The notes: a model not told the origin generated them from the sequence alone. A stretch of DNA of 64,000 nt from Spartinivicinus ruber (GCF_011009015.1 NZ_CP048878.1:2207001-2271000), one strand, 5' to 3'; shown: positions 1-10,151, counted from the first letter of the stretch. Numbers and translations: made by a program.

Positions 1-175
1 CGCCGACAATTAAATCGGTGCCTGAAATGGTACTGATAAAACCTCGCTTTGCTTCATGACGTATTTTTTCTACGCCTAGCAACAAAGTAACGCTGAGGCC
101 TATCGCTAATACGGTGAGTGCTACGGTGACTTTACGGTTCAGCAAACTGTGCCAGGCAAGACTCATGACTGCCAT
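1..175 (-). CDS. ABC transporter permease, FtsX/MacB-like (N-terminal fragment)
   Basis: Partial gene: the start (ATG at 175) and about 58 codons are present, and the rest runs off the left edge. The reading begins MAVMSLAWHSLLNRK and continues into a hydrophobic first membrane segment (VALTVLAIGLSVTLLLGV), then a charged periplasmic-type stretch, as in FtsX-like permeases of the LolC/MacB class. The start lies 2 nt after the TAA of the upstream ATPase gene, so the two are probably translationally coupled and form one transporter. Substrate is not shown by the sequence; the adjacent zrgA suggests zinc (inference). Confidence 0.75.
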   Translation of the reverse strand, partial: MAVMSLAWHSLLNRKVTVALTVLAIGLSVTLLLGVEKIRHEAKRGFISTISGTDLIVG

Positions 176-177
176 TG

Positions 178-891
178 TTATGCACCCTCACTGGAAACGG
201 TTTGGCTGGCTTTATTAATTAAACGCATATCCAAGGTGTTTGAAAATAAATGTTCAAGGGTGCCATCATGACTGACAAATAATAAAGTAGCACCAGCCTT
301 TTTACATACTTCAAACAATAACTTTAGAAAGCCTTCACGAGCGTCGGTGTCTAATGCTGAAGTGGGCTCATCGGCAATAATTAGTTCGGGGTGACCAATG
401 AGCGCTCTGGCTGCGGCTACCCGTTGCTGTTGACCAATACTCAGTTCAGTGACTTTGCGTTTATGTAAGTCAGGCTGGTTTAAGCCCAACTGTGTCAGTA
501 ATGACATAGCGGCTTCAGGCAAACTTGAATATTCGGCTAAGGCTTTTTGTTTGCGTTTTTTCGAAAACCGGCAAGGCAAAATGATGTTATCAACCACCGA
601 CAGGTAGGGGAGTAAGTTAAACATTTGGAAAATAAAACCGATATGCTCACTGCGAAAGTGGTCGCGCTGAATGCTGGATAATTTGGCAACATCAGTACCC
701 AATAAATTTATACTGCCCTGATTAGGCAACATAATGCCACCTAGTAGTCCCAACAAAGTAGTTTTACCACAGCCGCTAGGGCCTTTGATAAATACCCTTG
801 AATAACGCTCAATGATTAACTCAGGAATATCGATAGTGAGTTGGTTAGGTTGCCAACTGTATTGCACATCAGTTAGGTGGATATGTTCCAT
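178..891 (-). CDS. ABC transporter ATP-binding protein (LolD/MacB type)
   Basis: A 237-aa ATPase with all the expected motifs: Walker A GPSGCGKTT at residues 37-45, Q-loop Gln 89, signature LSIGQQQR at 150-157, Walker B LIIADEP at 170-176, and the switch His 208. Size and the FIFQMFNLLP stretch place it in the LolD/MacB-type family, which works with FtsX-like permeases in the inner membrane. It lies between zrgA (88 nt upstream) and the permease fragment (2 nt downstream), all on the minus strand. This matches the zinc-regulated zrg arrangement known from Vibrio, so a role in zinc uptake is inferred from context; lipoprotein or drug export cannot be excluded. Confidence 0.88.
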   Translation of the reverse strand: MEHIHLTDVQYSWQPNQLTIDIPELIIERYSRVFIKGPSGCGKTTLLGLLGGIMLPNQGSINLLGTDVAKLSSIQRDHFRSEHIGFIFQMFNLLPYLSVVDNIILPCRFSKKRKQKALAEYSSLPEAAMSLLTQLGLNQPDLHKRKVTELSIGQQQRVAAARALIGHPELIIADEPTSALDTDAREGFLKLLFEVCKKAGATLLFVSHDGTLEHLFSNTLDMRLINKASQTVSSEGA

Positions 892-979
892 ATCAAATAT
901 TTGGCTACAAGTAAGTTTTCGCGGCTGATTGTAATGGCTGATCGGCCGCGGTTCAGTGAATAAGCCAGGAAAACATGGG

Positions 980-1588
980 TTAAGGTAGATTAAAAACTGA
1001 AACTTTAGGTGTTAACTCATAACCTTGTTGACCCTGTTCACCAATATATTGAGTGCGTATTTCTTCGATTCCTTTAAATGCATCAAATAGATGAACTTGT
1101 AGCTGGTGGAATTTTGCAGGTTGACTACAAGTAAAGCTGTATTCTACGTCAAATTCACTATGGCTTTCTTTATCATCATGCTCTTCTTTATGATTGGATT
1201 CTTTAGTGTGGCTTGCCTCTTCGTGATGTTCGTCTTCCCCCTCATGATGATCTTCATCTTTATCCATAATGGATGTTTCCACTTTTGCACTGACTAATTC
1301 GCACTTAGCTGCCTCAGGGAAGCCAAATAATCCATCACCTTTTTTTAATTGCTGAATCGCTTGTTCCAGTTGAGTTTCTTGTTCTTCATTTTTGGGGTGG
1401 TGTTCAAAGCCTAAAATATTTGCGGCTGGAGAAATAAACTGCATCGTCACGGTGCCACCTTCCTGAGCGATATTCAGTTGGGCATGGCCGTGTTCATGGG
1501 CACCGTGTTGTTGGTGGTCATCTTTGGCATAACTGGTGTTAAAAATGGTAGAAGCAAGAATGGCTGTCACCAAACATTTTAATTTCAT
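980..1588 (-). CDS. zrgA: ZrgA-family (DUF2796) periplasmic zinc-binding protein
   Basis: A 202-aa secreted protein with a signal peptide (cleavage probably near YAKDD, residues 20-24). Two metal-binding looking regions are visible: the motif HGAHEHGHAQLNIA at residues 28-41, diagnostic of the family, and an acidic His-rich stretch at about 110-145 with repeated HH and H-E pairs. Family members bind zinc and are made under zinc limitation. The start is supported by TTAGGAGTCGAT just before ATG. A Zur-like palindrome overlaps a sigma70-type promoter about 115 nt upstream, which agrees with this role. Followed by ABC ATPase and permease genes. Confidence 0.85.
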   Translation of the reverse strand: MKLKCLVTAILASTIFNTSYAKDDHQQHGAHEHGHAQLNIAQEGGTVTMQFISPAANILGFEHHPKNEEQETQLEQAIQQLKKGDGLFGFPEAAKCELVSAKVETSIMDKDEDHHEGEDEHHEEASHTKESNHKEEHDDKESHSEFDVEYSFTCSQPAKFHQLQVHLFDAFKGIEEIRTQYIGEQGQQGYELTPKVSVFNLP

Positions 1589-1700
1589 ATCGACTCCTAA
1601 GCTTTATCTATACATAAATTGTATTAAAGCTGTCACTAATGTCAGGACTATTACTAGGTTGTTTGTGTGAAATGAGTAGCTCAGTAATAGTTAGTATTGT

Positions 1701-1719
1701 AATGTTATATTATTACATT
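1701..1719 (-). promoter_or_regulatory. Probable Zur operator
   Basis: AATGTTATATTATTACATT is a 19-bp palindrome with one mismatched pair around a central base. It closely resembles the gammaproteobacterial Zur consensus, whose core is AATGTTATAnTATAACATT. It overlaps the -10 of the zrgA promoter, so a bound repressor would block transcription. Zur control is inferred; no zur gene is in the window. Confidence 0.7.
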
Positions 1720-1732
1720 TTGATTGAGTCAA
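1704..1732 (-). promoter_or_regulatory. Sigma70-type promoter of zrgA
   Basis: Reading the minus strand, TTGACT (1732-1727) is followed by a 17-nt spacer and TATAAC (1709-1704). The -10 hexamer lies inside the Zur-like palindrome. The start codon of zrgA is about 115 nt further on. Confidence 0.6.
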
Positions 1733-1822
1733 GCGTTGAGAGGTTAAAACTTGTGATCAAAAGGATAATTTTAGGGATAAGAAGCTTATTGGTAGTTAGT
1801 GAGGGTAGGTAATAATTGATAT

Positions 1823-1874
1823 GGAATAACTGGCTAATCTTCGCTGTCACAGCTGTAGAATAACCCTATTACCC
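1823..1874. repeat. Short copy (B) of a palindromic intergenic repeat
   Basis: This 52-bp stretch, read on the minus strand, aligns with both ends of the longer element at 10381-10483. The left part shares GGGTAAyAGGG and TATTCT then GACAG; the right part shares GAAGAwTAGCCwGTTATTCC (18 of 20 identical). The middle of the longer copy is missing. It contains most of a hairpin with arms AGCTGTAG (1851-1858) and CTACAGCT (1874-1881). It lies just past the 3' end of the arsC-wrbA-DUF2069 operon. Confidence 0.6.
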
Positions 1875-1898
1875 TACAGCTACTGGCTACTACTATGT

Positions 1899-2282
1899 TT
1901 ACTCAGGTGACGATTTGGAGCCATTCAGTCGATAGTAACAGCGAATATACAACATTGCGGTAATAAATAAGCTTATACAAAGGCTTAGTTTTATCCAGCC
2001 ATATAACTCACTTGGTGATTCATAGGTGTTGAGAACCGCCGACGTAAAATACAGCAAAATAATAAAACACAGCCAGGCAAAACTTCTTGGGTTACCTTTT
2101 AAGACCCCAGGGATAATGATCGCTATCGGTACAATTTGCACCAACCAAATAATATAAGGTCGATCCACACTGGGTGGATTAATCACAAAAATCCAGAGGG
2201 AAAGGGTGGCTAACAACAACGTCAGTAGCACCACATTGGTTTGATAAAGCCGACTGACTGTAGGATGGTTAAATTCAGGCAT
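1899..2282 (-). CDS. DUF2069 inner-membrane protein
   Basis: A 127-aa protein with four hydrophobic segments (about residues 14-32, 42-60, 66-84 and 96-113) and short charged ends. Sequence and neighbourhood (arsC, wrbA upstream) match the DUF2069 family, which often sits at this position in gammaproteobacteria. Its function is unknown. It begins 27 nt after the wrbA stop, on the same strand, and is the last gene of the operon. Confidence 0.75.
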   Translation of the reverse strand: MPEFNHPTVSRLYQTNVVLLTLLLATLSLWIFVINPPSVDRPYIIWLVQIVPIAIIIPGVLKGNPRSFAWLCFIILLYFTSAVLNTYESPSELYGWIKLSLCISLFITAMLYIRCYYRLNGSKSSPE

Positions 2283-2309
2283 ATAAAATACTAGCTAAAT
2301 AGAGGCAGC

Positions 2310-3298
<989 letters not shown>

Positions 3299-3378
3299 AG
3301 GGGCTGTTACCTTAGGTTGTATACATGTAATAACTGGAGATGTAACTGGTGGGAGATTATACCAAATGGGGGAGAACA

Positions 3379-4650
3379 ATGAATAAGTGGTGGATAACGG
3401 TTAAGCGCTTATTAGTGCATATTGGCCAACGATTTGCTGCCGATGGCTGTTTAAATAGTGCGGCTGCACTAACCTATACCACCTTGTTTGCAGTTGTTCC
3501 CTTAATGACAGTCACCTATAGCATGTTTGCAGCAATCCCTGCATTTCAGGATGTAGGCGGGCAAATTCAGTCATTTATCTTTAGTAATTTTTTGCCTAAT
3601 ACTGGTGATAAAGTACAACAGTACTTAATGCAGTTTTCTGAGCAGGCAAGAAGTTTAACAGTAGTCGGCGTGGTTTTTTTGATAATTACTGCATTTATGA
3701 TGCTGAGAACCATTGAAGGGGCTCTCAATGCTATTTGGCATGTCAAACAAAGCCGCCGGGGAATGGCAAGTTTTTTATTATACTGGGCCATTTTAAGTTT
3801 AGGGCCAATACTATTGGGCGCTGGTTTTATTCTCAGCTCTTATTTAACCTCACTAAAATTGTTCAATGACGCTACCTCCTTGTTGGGGGGAGAGCAAATT
3901 ATCTTTCGAGTAGCGCCTTTATTATTAAGTACGGCTGCATTTTGTTTGATTTATATGGCAGTACCGAATAGCCCGGTTAGGTTTAAACATGCGTTAATTG
4001 GTAGTGGCATCGTGGCATTGCTGTTTGAAATTGCCAAACAAGGCTTTGCTTTTTTTGTTACCTTAACTCCCACCTATCAGCTGATTTATGGTGCTTTTGC
4101 TGCGGTGCCGATTTTTCTGCTATGGATTTATTTATCCTGGGTACTTGTGTTGTTAGGGGCTGAGCTAATTCGTGCTTTAGGGGTGTTAGAAGAAGTCACT
4201 CGGCAGCAAACTATACCCAAGACCATTGGTATGCTGATGGTGCTGGCTACATTTTGGCGTCAGTTTCAGTATGGTGTGCCGGCGGAATTAAGAGATGTAC
4301 GGGCCATGGGATGGGGAATGGCTCTGGAAGACTGGGAGCAATATACTAACTATTTATTGATTAAAGGTATTATTACCAAGGACGAAAATAATGAGCTGAT
4401 ACTGGCTCGTGATTTGGCTGAGCTAGAGCTTTGGCCGTTTATTCAAGAGTTACCCTGGGCATTGCCAAATAATCATGAGCTAACTTTATTAAAGCCAGAT
4501 CAGCGGCCGCCTTGGGCAAAATTGCTTATTGAAAAGCTTGATAATATTAACCAAGCAGCAGCTAATCAATTATCAGGTAGTGTGGCTGAGCTGATTTCCC
4601 AGCAAAATATTAACGAACCCATTGTAAGGAACATCCAAAAACTAACTTGA
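3379..4650 (+). CDS. yihY: YihY family inner-membrane protein
   Basis: 423 aa from ATG 3379, chosen because GGGGGAGAACA sits directly in front; an earlier in-frame ATG at 3349 lacks a ribosome site. The N-terminal 280 residues hold six membrane segments and the family signature GCLNSAAALTYTTLFAVVPL near residues 22-41. The C-terminal 140 residues form a soluble, winged-helix-like tail. The family was once called RNase BN, which is no longer accepted; its role is unknown. Followed by an inverted repeat that includes the stop codon. Confidence 0.88.
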   Translation: MNKWWITVKRLLVHIGQRFAADGCLNSAAALTYTTLFAVVPLMTVTYSMFAAIPAFQDVGGQIQSFIFSNFLPNTGDKVQQYLMQFSEQARSLTVVGVVFLIITAFMMLRTIEGALNAIWHVKQSRRGMASFLLYWAILSLGPILLGAGFILSSYLTSLKLFNDATSLLGGEQIIFRVAPLLLSTAAFCLIYMAVPNSPVRFKHALIGSGIVALLFEIAKQGFAFFVTLTPTYQLIYGAFAAVPIFLLWIYLSWVLVLLGAELIRALGVLEEVTRQQTIPKTIGMLMVLATFWRQFQYGVPAELRDVRAMGWGMALEDWEQYTNYLLIKGIITKDENNELILARDLAELELWPFIQELPWALPNNHELTLLKPDQRPPWAKLLIEKLDNINQAAANQLSGSVAELISQQNINEPIVRNIQKLT

Positions 4651-4702
4651 ATTTTTGCAACAATGACAGACGGGCGCCTTGGGCCAAAATTTTTTCAAGT
4701 TA
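4643..4702. terminator. Inverted repeat spanning the yihY stop (possible bidirectional terminator)
   Basis: Perfect 9-bp arms TAACTTGAA (4643-4651) and TTCAAGTTA (4694-4702). A second inner pairing TTTTG/CAAAA narrows the loop. Runs of T and A beside the arms suit transcription stop between the convergent yihY and PilZ genes. Confidence 0.4.
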
Positions 4703-4716
4703 ATTCTTGGGTATCC

Positions 4717-6252
4717 CTAAGCTGCGAAAGCCCTAAAAGAATATTGTTCAACCAGTGGTGTATGGTTTAATAAATGGTCTGTGAGAATTTCGAAAGCTTT
4801 CGTCTTTTGTGGAACAATCAATTCTAGGCCTTTTCCAAGGCCAAGGGTTCCGGCGGAGGTAAGAAGAGAGTGCTGTTGCTTACCTGTATTTTCTTTATTT
4901 GTTAGCATTAACCCCGTTAAGGGGTTTTTTGTGAACGACTTTTGGAGTGGCTGAAGGGTAACAGGACGAACATGACCTTTTAAATACTGAATTCCTACCA
5001 AACTACTGCCTGCGCTAGGTAACTGTTGCTGCCAGCGAACAAACCCTAGGAGCCAGCGAGGATGTGCTTGCTTATCACTACGCATAGCAATGATTTGTCC
5101 GTTGTAAAACTCCTTCATGAGGGCTTGATTAATTTTAAGACAATAGCCACCCTGGCTTTCGTTGACCATTTTACCTGTTGCTCGGTGATAGCTGTTATTT
5201 TGACTATTAACAGTTTCAATTGGAGCCAGCATTTCATGAATGGTGTCGACCCCCCAGGCTATGGAAGTGAACAAATTACAGGGTACTCGTGTATCTTGGC
5301 GGTGCTTCATATGTTGCCATTGACGCTCAATTGCTGTTAGTAGCTCAATGGCTCGATTATTATTGTTGCTATTAGGAATGCCAATTTCAGCAGGTCGGTG
5401 GCCGCCTTTTAATGTGTTAATGTGTTGTTCAGTTAAGGCAATTAGTCGGTTAGGACATAAATAACGATAGCTATGTTGGTCAGGTTGTGGAGGAGCAAAA
5501 ATTTGGTGAGGACAACGCCGGCTATCTAAATCAAGTAAAAAATAATCTAAATAATTAAGTGATTCAGGCTCATGCAAAAGCTTAACATGTTTAACCCAAT
5601 GACCAAGATAGCTATATACTTGCCAGCTTTCCCCTGAGCTTAGCTGATAAGGATTTGCTAATTCAACCAGTAATATTTGCTTAAAGTAGTCCTCGATTGT
5701 GTTAGCAGCGGGCAAAGAAAAGGCTCTACCAAGTGTGACCCGGTGAATTTGGTAACGTTCAGCAAAACTATAGAGCTGGTTTATCTCATACCAAAGGTTA
5801 TCGTCAGGTAGTGTGTAAGTATCATAGCACTGCATAATACTATGGCCGAGATAATACATTGCCATGTAAATAATCTCTGCGATAGGCTTGTGAGTGAGGT
5901 CATTTTGGGCAATGGCTTCTAGTAAAATGGTTTTATAGCCGTAAGCCATTTCCTGTTTTAACTCAGCGAGTTTATTTTTTTCTGTGGTAGTGCTATTGAT
6001 TAGTGCTTGCGGATTACGCAAGTGGTAGTTCTCATCCAAGTTGCGAAAGGCATAATCGAAACACTGCATAATACCAAGGCGTTTATTGTCGTTAACTTGG
6101 GTGCGATTAATGAGTGACAATAACGCGCAAGTTTGCCTTAGGGTTTGTGGCATATCATCTAAGGGTAAGTCTTTTAACTCTTGTTTGACAGCCTGAGGTG
6201 TACAGTTAATTACGGTGTTTCTTATAATTTGCTGCTTTGGAACTGATAACAT
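4717..6252 (-). CDS. PilZ-domain protein with long alpha-helical N-terminus
   Basis: 511 aa from ATG 6252 (an upstream ATG at 6270 and TTG at 6276 are also possible; none has a strong ribosome site). Residues 1-310 look helical and soluble without a recognised domain. The C-terminal part has both PilZ landmarks: RQDTR (RxxxR, about 318-322) and NESQGG ((D/N)xSxxG, about 364-369), followed by a beta-rich stretch ending in GIQYL. Cyclic di-GMP binding is therefore plausible (family knowledge), but the partner and output are unknown. It stands alone between yihY (convergent) and the TlpA-like gene (divergent). Confidence 0.6.
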   Translation of the reverse strand: MLSVPKQQIIRNTVINCTPQAVKQELKDLPLDDMPQTLRQTCALLSLINRTQVNDNKRLGIMQCFDYAFRNLDENYHLRNPQALINSTTTEKNKLAELKQEMAYGYKTILLEAIAQNDLTHKPIAEIIYMAMYYLGHSIMQCYDTYTLPDDNLWYEINQLYSFAERYQIHRVTLGRAFSLPAANTIEDYFKQILLVELANPYQLSSGESWQVYSYLGHWVKHVKLLHEPESLNYLDYFLLDLDSRRCPHQIFAPPQPDQHSYRYLCPNRLIALTEQHINTLKGGHRPAEIGIPNSNNNNRAIELLTAIERQWQHMKHRQDTRVPCNLFTSIAWGVDTIHEMLAPIETVNSQNNSYHRATGKMVNESQGGYCLKINQALMKEFYNGQIIAMRSDKQAHPRWLLGFVRWQQQLPSAGSSLVGIQYLKGHVRPVTLQPLQKSFTKNPLTGLMLTNKENTGKQQHSLLTSAGTLGLGKGLELIVPQKTKAFEILTDHLLNHTPLVEQYSFRAFAA

Positions 6253-6382
6253 GACTACTGCCTGATACATTAGCAATCAATTTATACAAAACTGCTGTTT
6301 GCCTGTTGTTATGTTAGCGGGTGGTAAGTCCTTTTCAAAAAGCGTCTATTGAAAAGTGGTTAATAACCGGAGGATCCCCTTG

Positions 6383-6859
6383 ATGTTTAGGATAGTGGCT
6401 ATTTGTATTTTTTGCTTAAGTTCATTTGGCTGTAGTAAAACTGTTTTTTATGATCACAACAATAAAACAGTTGCGTTAGACTCCTTTAATGGTCAATGGC
6501 TGCTCATCAATTATTGGGCTGCCTGGTGTACCCCTTGTCGCAAGGAAATACCAGAGCTTAATCAGCTTAATCAGCAAGCAAATAATATTAAGGTATTAGG
6601 GGTTAACTTTGACTTGCCTGATCATGTAGAGCTAAAAAAACAAATGCAAGACTTAGCTATTGCATTTGATGTATTGCAACAAGACCCAAGAGAGTACTAT
6701 CAGTTTAGTAGACCCAGTGTATTGCCTTTTACAGTATTAATTAGCCCAGATGGTAAACCAATGAAAACATTGTTAGGGCCACAAACGGCAGAGTCAATTG
6801 GGCAAATGATAAGCTTATATCAGCAAGGATTGCAGACAAGCAAAAGTAAAGGTAGTTAA
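6383..6859 (+). CDS. TlpA/ResA-like thioredoxin-fold lipoprotein
   Basis: 158 aa from ATG 6383, preceded by GGAGG at 6369-6373; the frame is open from a GTG at 6356 but that lacks a ribosome site. The N-terminus MFRIVAICIFCLSSFGC is a lipoprotein signal with Cys 17 as the lipidated residue. WCTPC (catalytic Cys 49 and 52) lies in NYWAAWCTPCRKEIPEL, typical of periplasmic TlpA-like thiol reductants. The cis-Pro region is RPSVLPFTVLI. Ends 2 nt before acyP and is likely cotranscribed with it. The substrate is unknown. Confidence 0.85.
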   Translation: MFRIVAICIFCLSSFGCSKTVFYDHNNKTVALDSFNGQWLLINYWAAWCTPCRKEIPELNQLNQQANNIKVLGVNFDLPDHVELKKQMQDLAIAFDVLQQDPREYYQFSRPSVLPFTVLISPDGKPMKTLLGPQTAESIGQMISLYQQGLQTSKSKGS

Positions 6860-6861
6860 TT

Positions 6862-7134
6862 ATGAGCAAGGTATATAAAAAAGCCTGGGTGTCTGGGAAA
6901 GTACAAGGGGTATGGTTTCGTGCTTCAACTAAGCAGCTGGCTGACCGGTTAGGAATTAGTGGTTATGCGAAGAATCTTGATGATGGTCGAGTTGAAGTGT
7001 TGATATGTGGCAGTGAAGCTGCAGTAGTAACACTGCTTGAGTGGCTGGAAGAAGGACCACCCATGGCAGTTGTTAATGAGCTTCAAGTTGTTGATGCTGA
7101 GAGCCAAGCCTGTGATGGCTTTATAACTTGTTAG
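6862..7134 (+). CDS. acyP: Acylphosphatase
   Basis: 90 aa, the standard length. The phosphate-binding loop GKVQGVWFR ends in the catalytic Arg 20, and Asn 38 in YAKNLDDGRVEV orients the attacking water. The enzyme hydrolyses acyl phosphates in the cytosol. It starts 2 nt after the TlpA-like gene, so the pair is probably one operon; no functional link is known. Confidence 0.92.
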   Translation: MSKVYKKAWVSGKVQGVWFRASTKQLADRLGISGYAKNLDDGRVEVLICGSEAAVVTLLEWLEEGPPMAVVNELQVVDAESQACDGFITC

Positions 7135-7155
7135 GTTGCTAGTCGATAAATAGTG

Positions 7156-7776
7156 CTAACGAACAAACCAAAAGCGATCCCAAGCTGAAAATACTCGGCT
7201 TGGGTACCAGGTTTTACCTAAGCTACCATTATATCTGGCCAGTGCTCGGGTAAGGTTACCTTTTTCTTTTTTCAGATAATAACTAAGAATAGTGCAGCCA
7301 TAGCGGATATTAGTGGCGTTATCAGTTAAATTATCATTGGGTCTGCCAATTTCTTTTTTCCAAAATGGCATTACCTGCATCATCCCCTGTGCACCTACCC
7401 GAGAAACAGCAAAGCGATTAAACAAGCTTTCTACGTGAATTACTGAAAGAACCAGCTCTGGTTGTAGGCCGGTGCGGGAGGCTTCTTTATGAATCAGACG
7501 AAGCACCTCTAAACGTCTTTTGGGGTCTTTAATATAACGCTTTAGCCGGCCAGACATATCTACCAGCCAAACTTCCGCATCAAAGCGATCGGTAAAGCTA
7601 TCGGCTTTAGCAATTGTGCTTTTCAAGTAACTCCGCATTTCTGCGTCGGGTAACTGTTGAGCGCTTGCTATGGCATTCATACTACTGATGTAGCCTAAGC
7701 ATAATAGAATTAATTGAGCCGCTTTCCACCAGGTAAGGTGGAAAGCAAAGGAGTGTAAGAAACAGAAGCGAAGCAT
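7156..7776 (-). CDS. Lytic transglycosylase, SLT domain
   Basis: 206 aa. A hydrophobic segment at about 20-40 ending in ASAQ acts as a signal sequence. The SLT domain follows: catalytic Glu 116 in IHVESLFNRFAVSRVGAQG, then GMMQVMPFW (131-139) and the C-terminal ALARYNGS motif. Such enzymes cleave peptidoglycan between MurNAc and GlcNAc, forming anhydro ends. Start chosen at the ATG preceding the signal; no good ribosome site is visible, so Met 33 remains possible. Lies 40 nt downstream of proS on the same strand and may be read with it. Confidence 0.85.
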   Translation of the reverse strand: MLRFCFLHSFAFHLTWWKAAQLILLCLGYISSMNAIASAQQLPDAEMRSYLKSTIAKADSFTDRFDAEVWLVDMSGRLKRYIKDPKRRLEVLRLIHKEASRTGLQPELVLSVIHVESLFNRFAVSRVGAQGMMQVMPFWKKEIGRPNDNLTDNATNIRYGCTILSYYLKKEKGNLTRALARYNGSLGKTWYPSRVFSAWDRFWFVR

Positions 7777-7815
7777 ATGTTTTTGTTTGTTATTAAGTGC
7801 TGTCGTGGTTTGTGA

Positions 7816-9549
7816 TTATTTAATAGTTATTTTGCCAGCGAGAAACGCCTGTAACTGCGCTAACTGCACTTCGATTTTTTCATCGCTAGATCTGTGTTTG
7901 TATTCAATAACCCCTTTTTCTAAGCCGCGATCACCAATTACAATGCGATGGGGGATCCCGATCAGCTCCATATCCGCGAACTTAACCCCAGGGCTGGTTT
8001 TTCGGTCACGATCATCTAGTAATACATCGTAGCCAGCCTGTTGTAATTGCTGGTATAGCTGATCTGCGGTGTTTTTCACAGTTTCAGAGCGATCCATATT
8101 TAATGGAATCAAGCCTATCTGGAAAGGTGCAATTGCATCTGGCCAAATAATGCCATTTTCATCATGGTTTTGTTCAATGGCTGCTGCAACTACCCGAGAT
8201 ACACCAATACCATAGCAACCCATTTTCATAGCGACGGCTTTACCATTTTCATTTAATACGGTGGCACCCATGGACTCACTATATTTATCACCCAGCTGGA
8301 AAATATGGCCGACTTCAATTCCCCGTTTAATAACTAACTGGCCTTTGCCACAAGGACTAGGATCACCTTCAATAGCATTACGTAAATCAGCGGTTCGGGT
8401 ATATTGGCCATCTCTTTCCCAATTAGCACCCGTTAAGTGAAATTCATTTTCGTTAGCACCGCAAACAAAGTCAGCTAAATGTGCTGCACTGTAATCGGCA
8501 ATAACAGGAATAGTTAAACCAATAGGGCCAAGTGAGCCAGTTTCACAACCCACCACTTGTTTTATTTGTTCGTCAGTTGCAAATGTGAGTGGACTGGCGA
8601 CTTCTGGGAGGTGAGAAGCTTTGATTTCATTAAGCTCATGGTCACCTCGAACAATCAGGGCAACCAGTTTTAATGGCTCATTCTCCTCTGTTTGTCCAAC
8701 CACGATTAATGTTTTAACCGTTTGACTGGACTGAATAGTTAAAAACTGACAAAGCTGTTCAATAGTATGGACATCTGGAGTTGCTACTTTTTCTAGGCTT
8801 TGACCGGCAGTTGGTCGGTCTCCTGTAGGAGCTAACGTCTCTGCTTTTTCAATATTTGCGGCATACTGGCTACCATCACTAAAAGCAATGGCATCTTCAC
8901 CAGATTTTGCTAGTACATGAAATTCATGAGAAGCACTGCCACCAATACTACCTGTGTCGGCTAAGACTGCACGGTAATCTAAACCTAATCGGTCAAAAAT
9001 ACGGCAGTAAGTGTTGTGCATGACCTGGTAAGTAGCCTCTAACGAGCCGCTATCAAGATGAAATGAATAGGCGTCTTTCATTAAAAACTCACGAGCACGC
9101 ATTACCCCAAAGCGCGGCCGAATTTCATCACGGAACTTGGTTTGAATTTGATAAAAATTAACCGGTAGCTGTTTGTAGCTGTTTAGCTCGTTTCGAGCGA
9201 TATCTGTTATCACTTCTTCGTGAGTTGGGCCTACACAGAAGTCTCGTTGGTGCCGATCTTGAATCCTTAATAATTCTGGGCCAAACTGATCCCAGCGACC
9301 GGTTTCCTGCCATAATTCAGCGGGCTGAACAGCTGGCATTAACACTTCTTGGGCACCCGAGCGGTCCATCTCTTCGCGAACAATACGTTCCACTTTGCGC
9401 AGGGTTCTTAAACCTAACGGTAGCCAGGTATATAAACCAGAAGCAAGCTTGCGAATCATTCCTGCACGCAGCATCAGCTGATGGCTAATGACTACCGCAT
9501 CTGTTGGGTTTTCTTTTAATGTTGGAGCTAAGTATTGGCTTAATCGCAT
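7816..9549 (-). CDS. proS: Prolyl-tRNA synthetase (bacterial type)
   Basis: 577 aa, a full-length class II synthetase of the bacterial type with the editing (INS) insertion between motifs 2 and 3. Landmarks are the N-terminus [13 protein letters not shown], motif 2 around [19 protein letters not shown], motif 3 near [17 protein letters not shown], and a C-terminal anticodon-binding domain with [18 protein letters not shown]. It charges tRNA-Pro in the cytosol, and the INS domain usually clears Ala-tRNA-Pro. Divergent from the HIT gene. Confidence 0.97.
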   Translation of the reverse strand: MRLSQYLAPTLKENPTDAVVISHQLMLRAGMIRKLASGLYTWLPLGLRTLRKVERIVREEMDRSGAQEVLMPAVQPAELWQETGRWDQFGPELLRIQDRHQRDFCVGPTHEEVITDIARNELNSYKQLPVNFYQIQTKFRDEIRPRFGVMRAREFLMKDAYSFHLDSGSLEATYQVMHNTYCRIFDRLGLDYRAVLADTGSIGGSASHEFHVLAKSGEDAIAFSDGSQYAANIEKAETLAPTGDRPTAGQSLEKVATPDVHTIEQLCQFLTIQSSQTVKTLIVVGQTEENEPLKLVALIVRGDHELNEIKASHLPEVASPLTFATDEQIKQVVGCETGSLGPIGLTIPVIADYSAAHLADFVCGANENEFHLTGANWERDGQYTRTADLRNAIEGDPSPCGKGQLVIKRGIEVGHIFQLGDKYSESMGATVLNENGKAVAMKMGCYGIGVSRVVAAAIEQNHDENGIIWPDAIAPFQIGLIPLNMDRSETVKNTADQLYQQLQQAGYDVLLDDRDRKTSPGVKFADMELIGIPHRIVIGDRGLEKGVIEYKHRSSDEKIEVQLAQLQAFLAGKITIK

Positions 9550-9719
9550 AATTGTAGGCTAACCAGTACCTGATTGAAAAAAGACTGCCATTCTAAGCTG
9601 TGAGGGCAGGGTTTGTCACCTTAAAAGCCGTATAGGCAAATGTAGTATAATTTGTCAGGATCGGGGATGGTTCGATAAATCCACGGATTATTGACTAAAA
9701 CAATTCTGTTTGGAGAATT

Positions 9720-10151
9720 ATGGATACTTTTCAGCTTGACCCTCAGCTAGCTGCTGATACTTGTTTAATTGGTGACTTTAAGCTGTCACAGCTGCTATTA
9801 ATGAATGATGCCAATTACCCCTGGTTTATATTGGTGCCGAGAGTGACTGATATACAAGAGTTATATCAATTGTCTGAAGATGACCAGCAGCAGTTAATGT
9901 GGGAAATCAGTTATGTAGCAGAAAAACTTAAAGATTTATTTGCAGCCACTAAAATGAATGTAGCGGCTTTGGGAAACCAGGTAAGGCAGCTGCATGTTCA
10001 TGTGATTGCTAGAAGGGAAACAGATGCTGCATGGCCACAACCTGTATGGGGAAAAGTCGCTTGCAAGCCTTATGATGAGGCGACAGTGATTCAAATGAAA
10101 GACAAACTACGTACATTATTTACCACTTATTTGCAGTATGCCAATGACTGA
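9720..10151 (+). CDS. HIT-domain protein with Gln in place of the first triad His
   Basis: 143 aa. The HIT motif reads QLHVHVIAR: Gln 90, His 92, His 94, so the first position of HxHxH is Gln. This Q variant is a recognised subgroup. The fold is otherwise regular, with YPWFILVPR at about 33-41. HIT proteins are nucleotide hydrolases or transferases; the exact substrate here is unknown. The start has GGAGAATT just ahead. Its 3' end overlaps the slyX start by 14 nt. Confidence 0.85.
   Translation: MDTFQLDPQLAADTCLIGDFKLSQLLLMNDANYPWFILVPRVTDIQELYQLSEDDQQQLMWEISYVAEKLKDLFAATKMNVAALGNQVRQLHVHVIARRETDAAWPQPVWGKVACKPYDEATVIQMKDKLRTLFTTYLQYAND

Noticed and set aside
5062-5340. 92-codon plus-strand frame inside the PilZ gene
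   Set aside because: Opposite-strand shadow of a longer gene with a recognised C-terminal domain; its composition follows that gene.
9581-9620. A possible third copy of the palindromic repeat near proS
   Set aside because: It shares ATTCTA-AGCTGTGA with copy B, but the other arm is missing and the match is too short to count.
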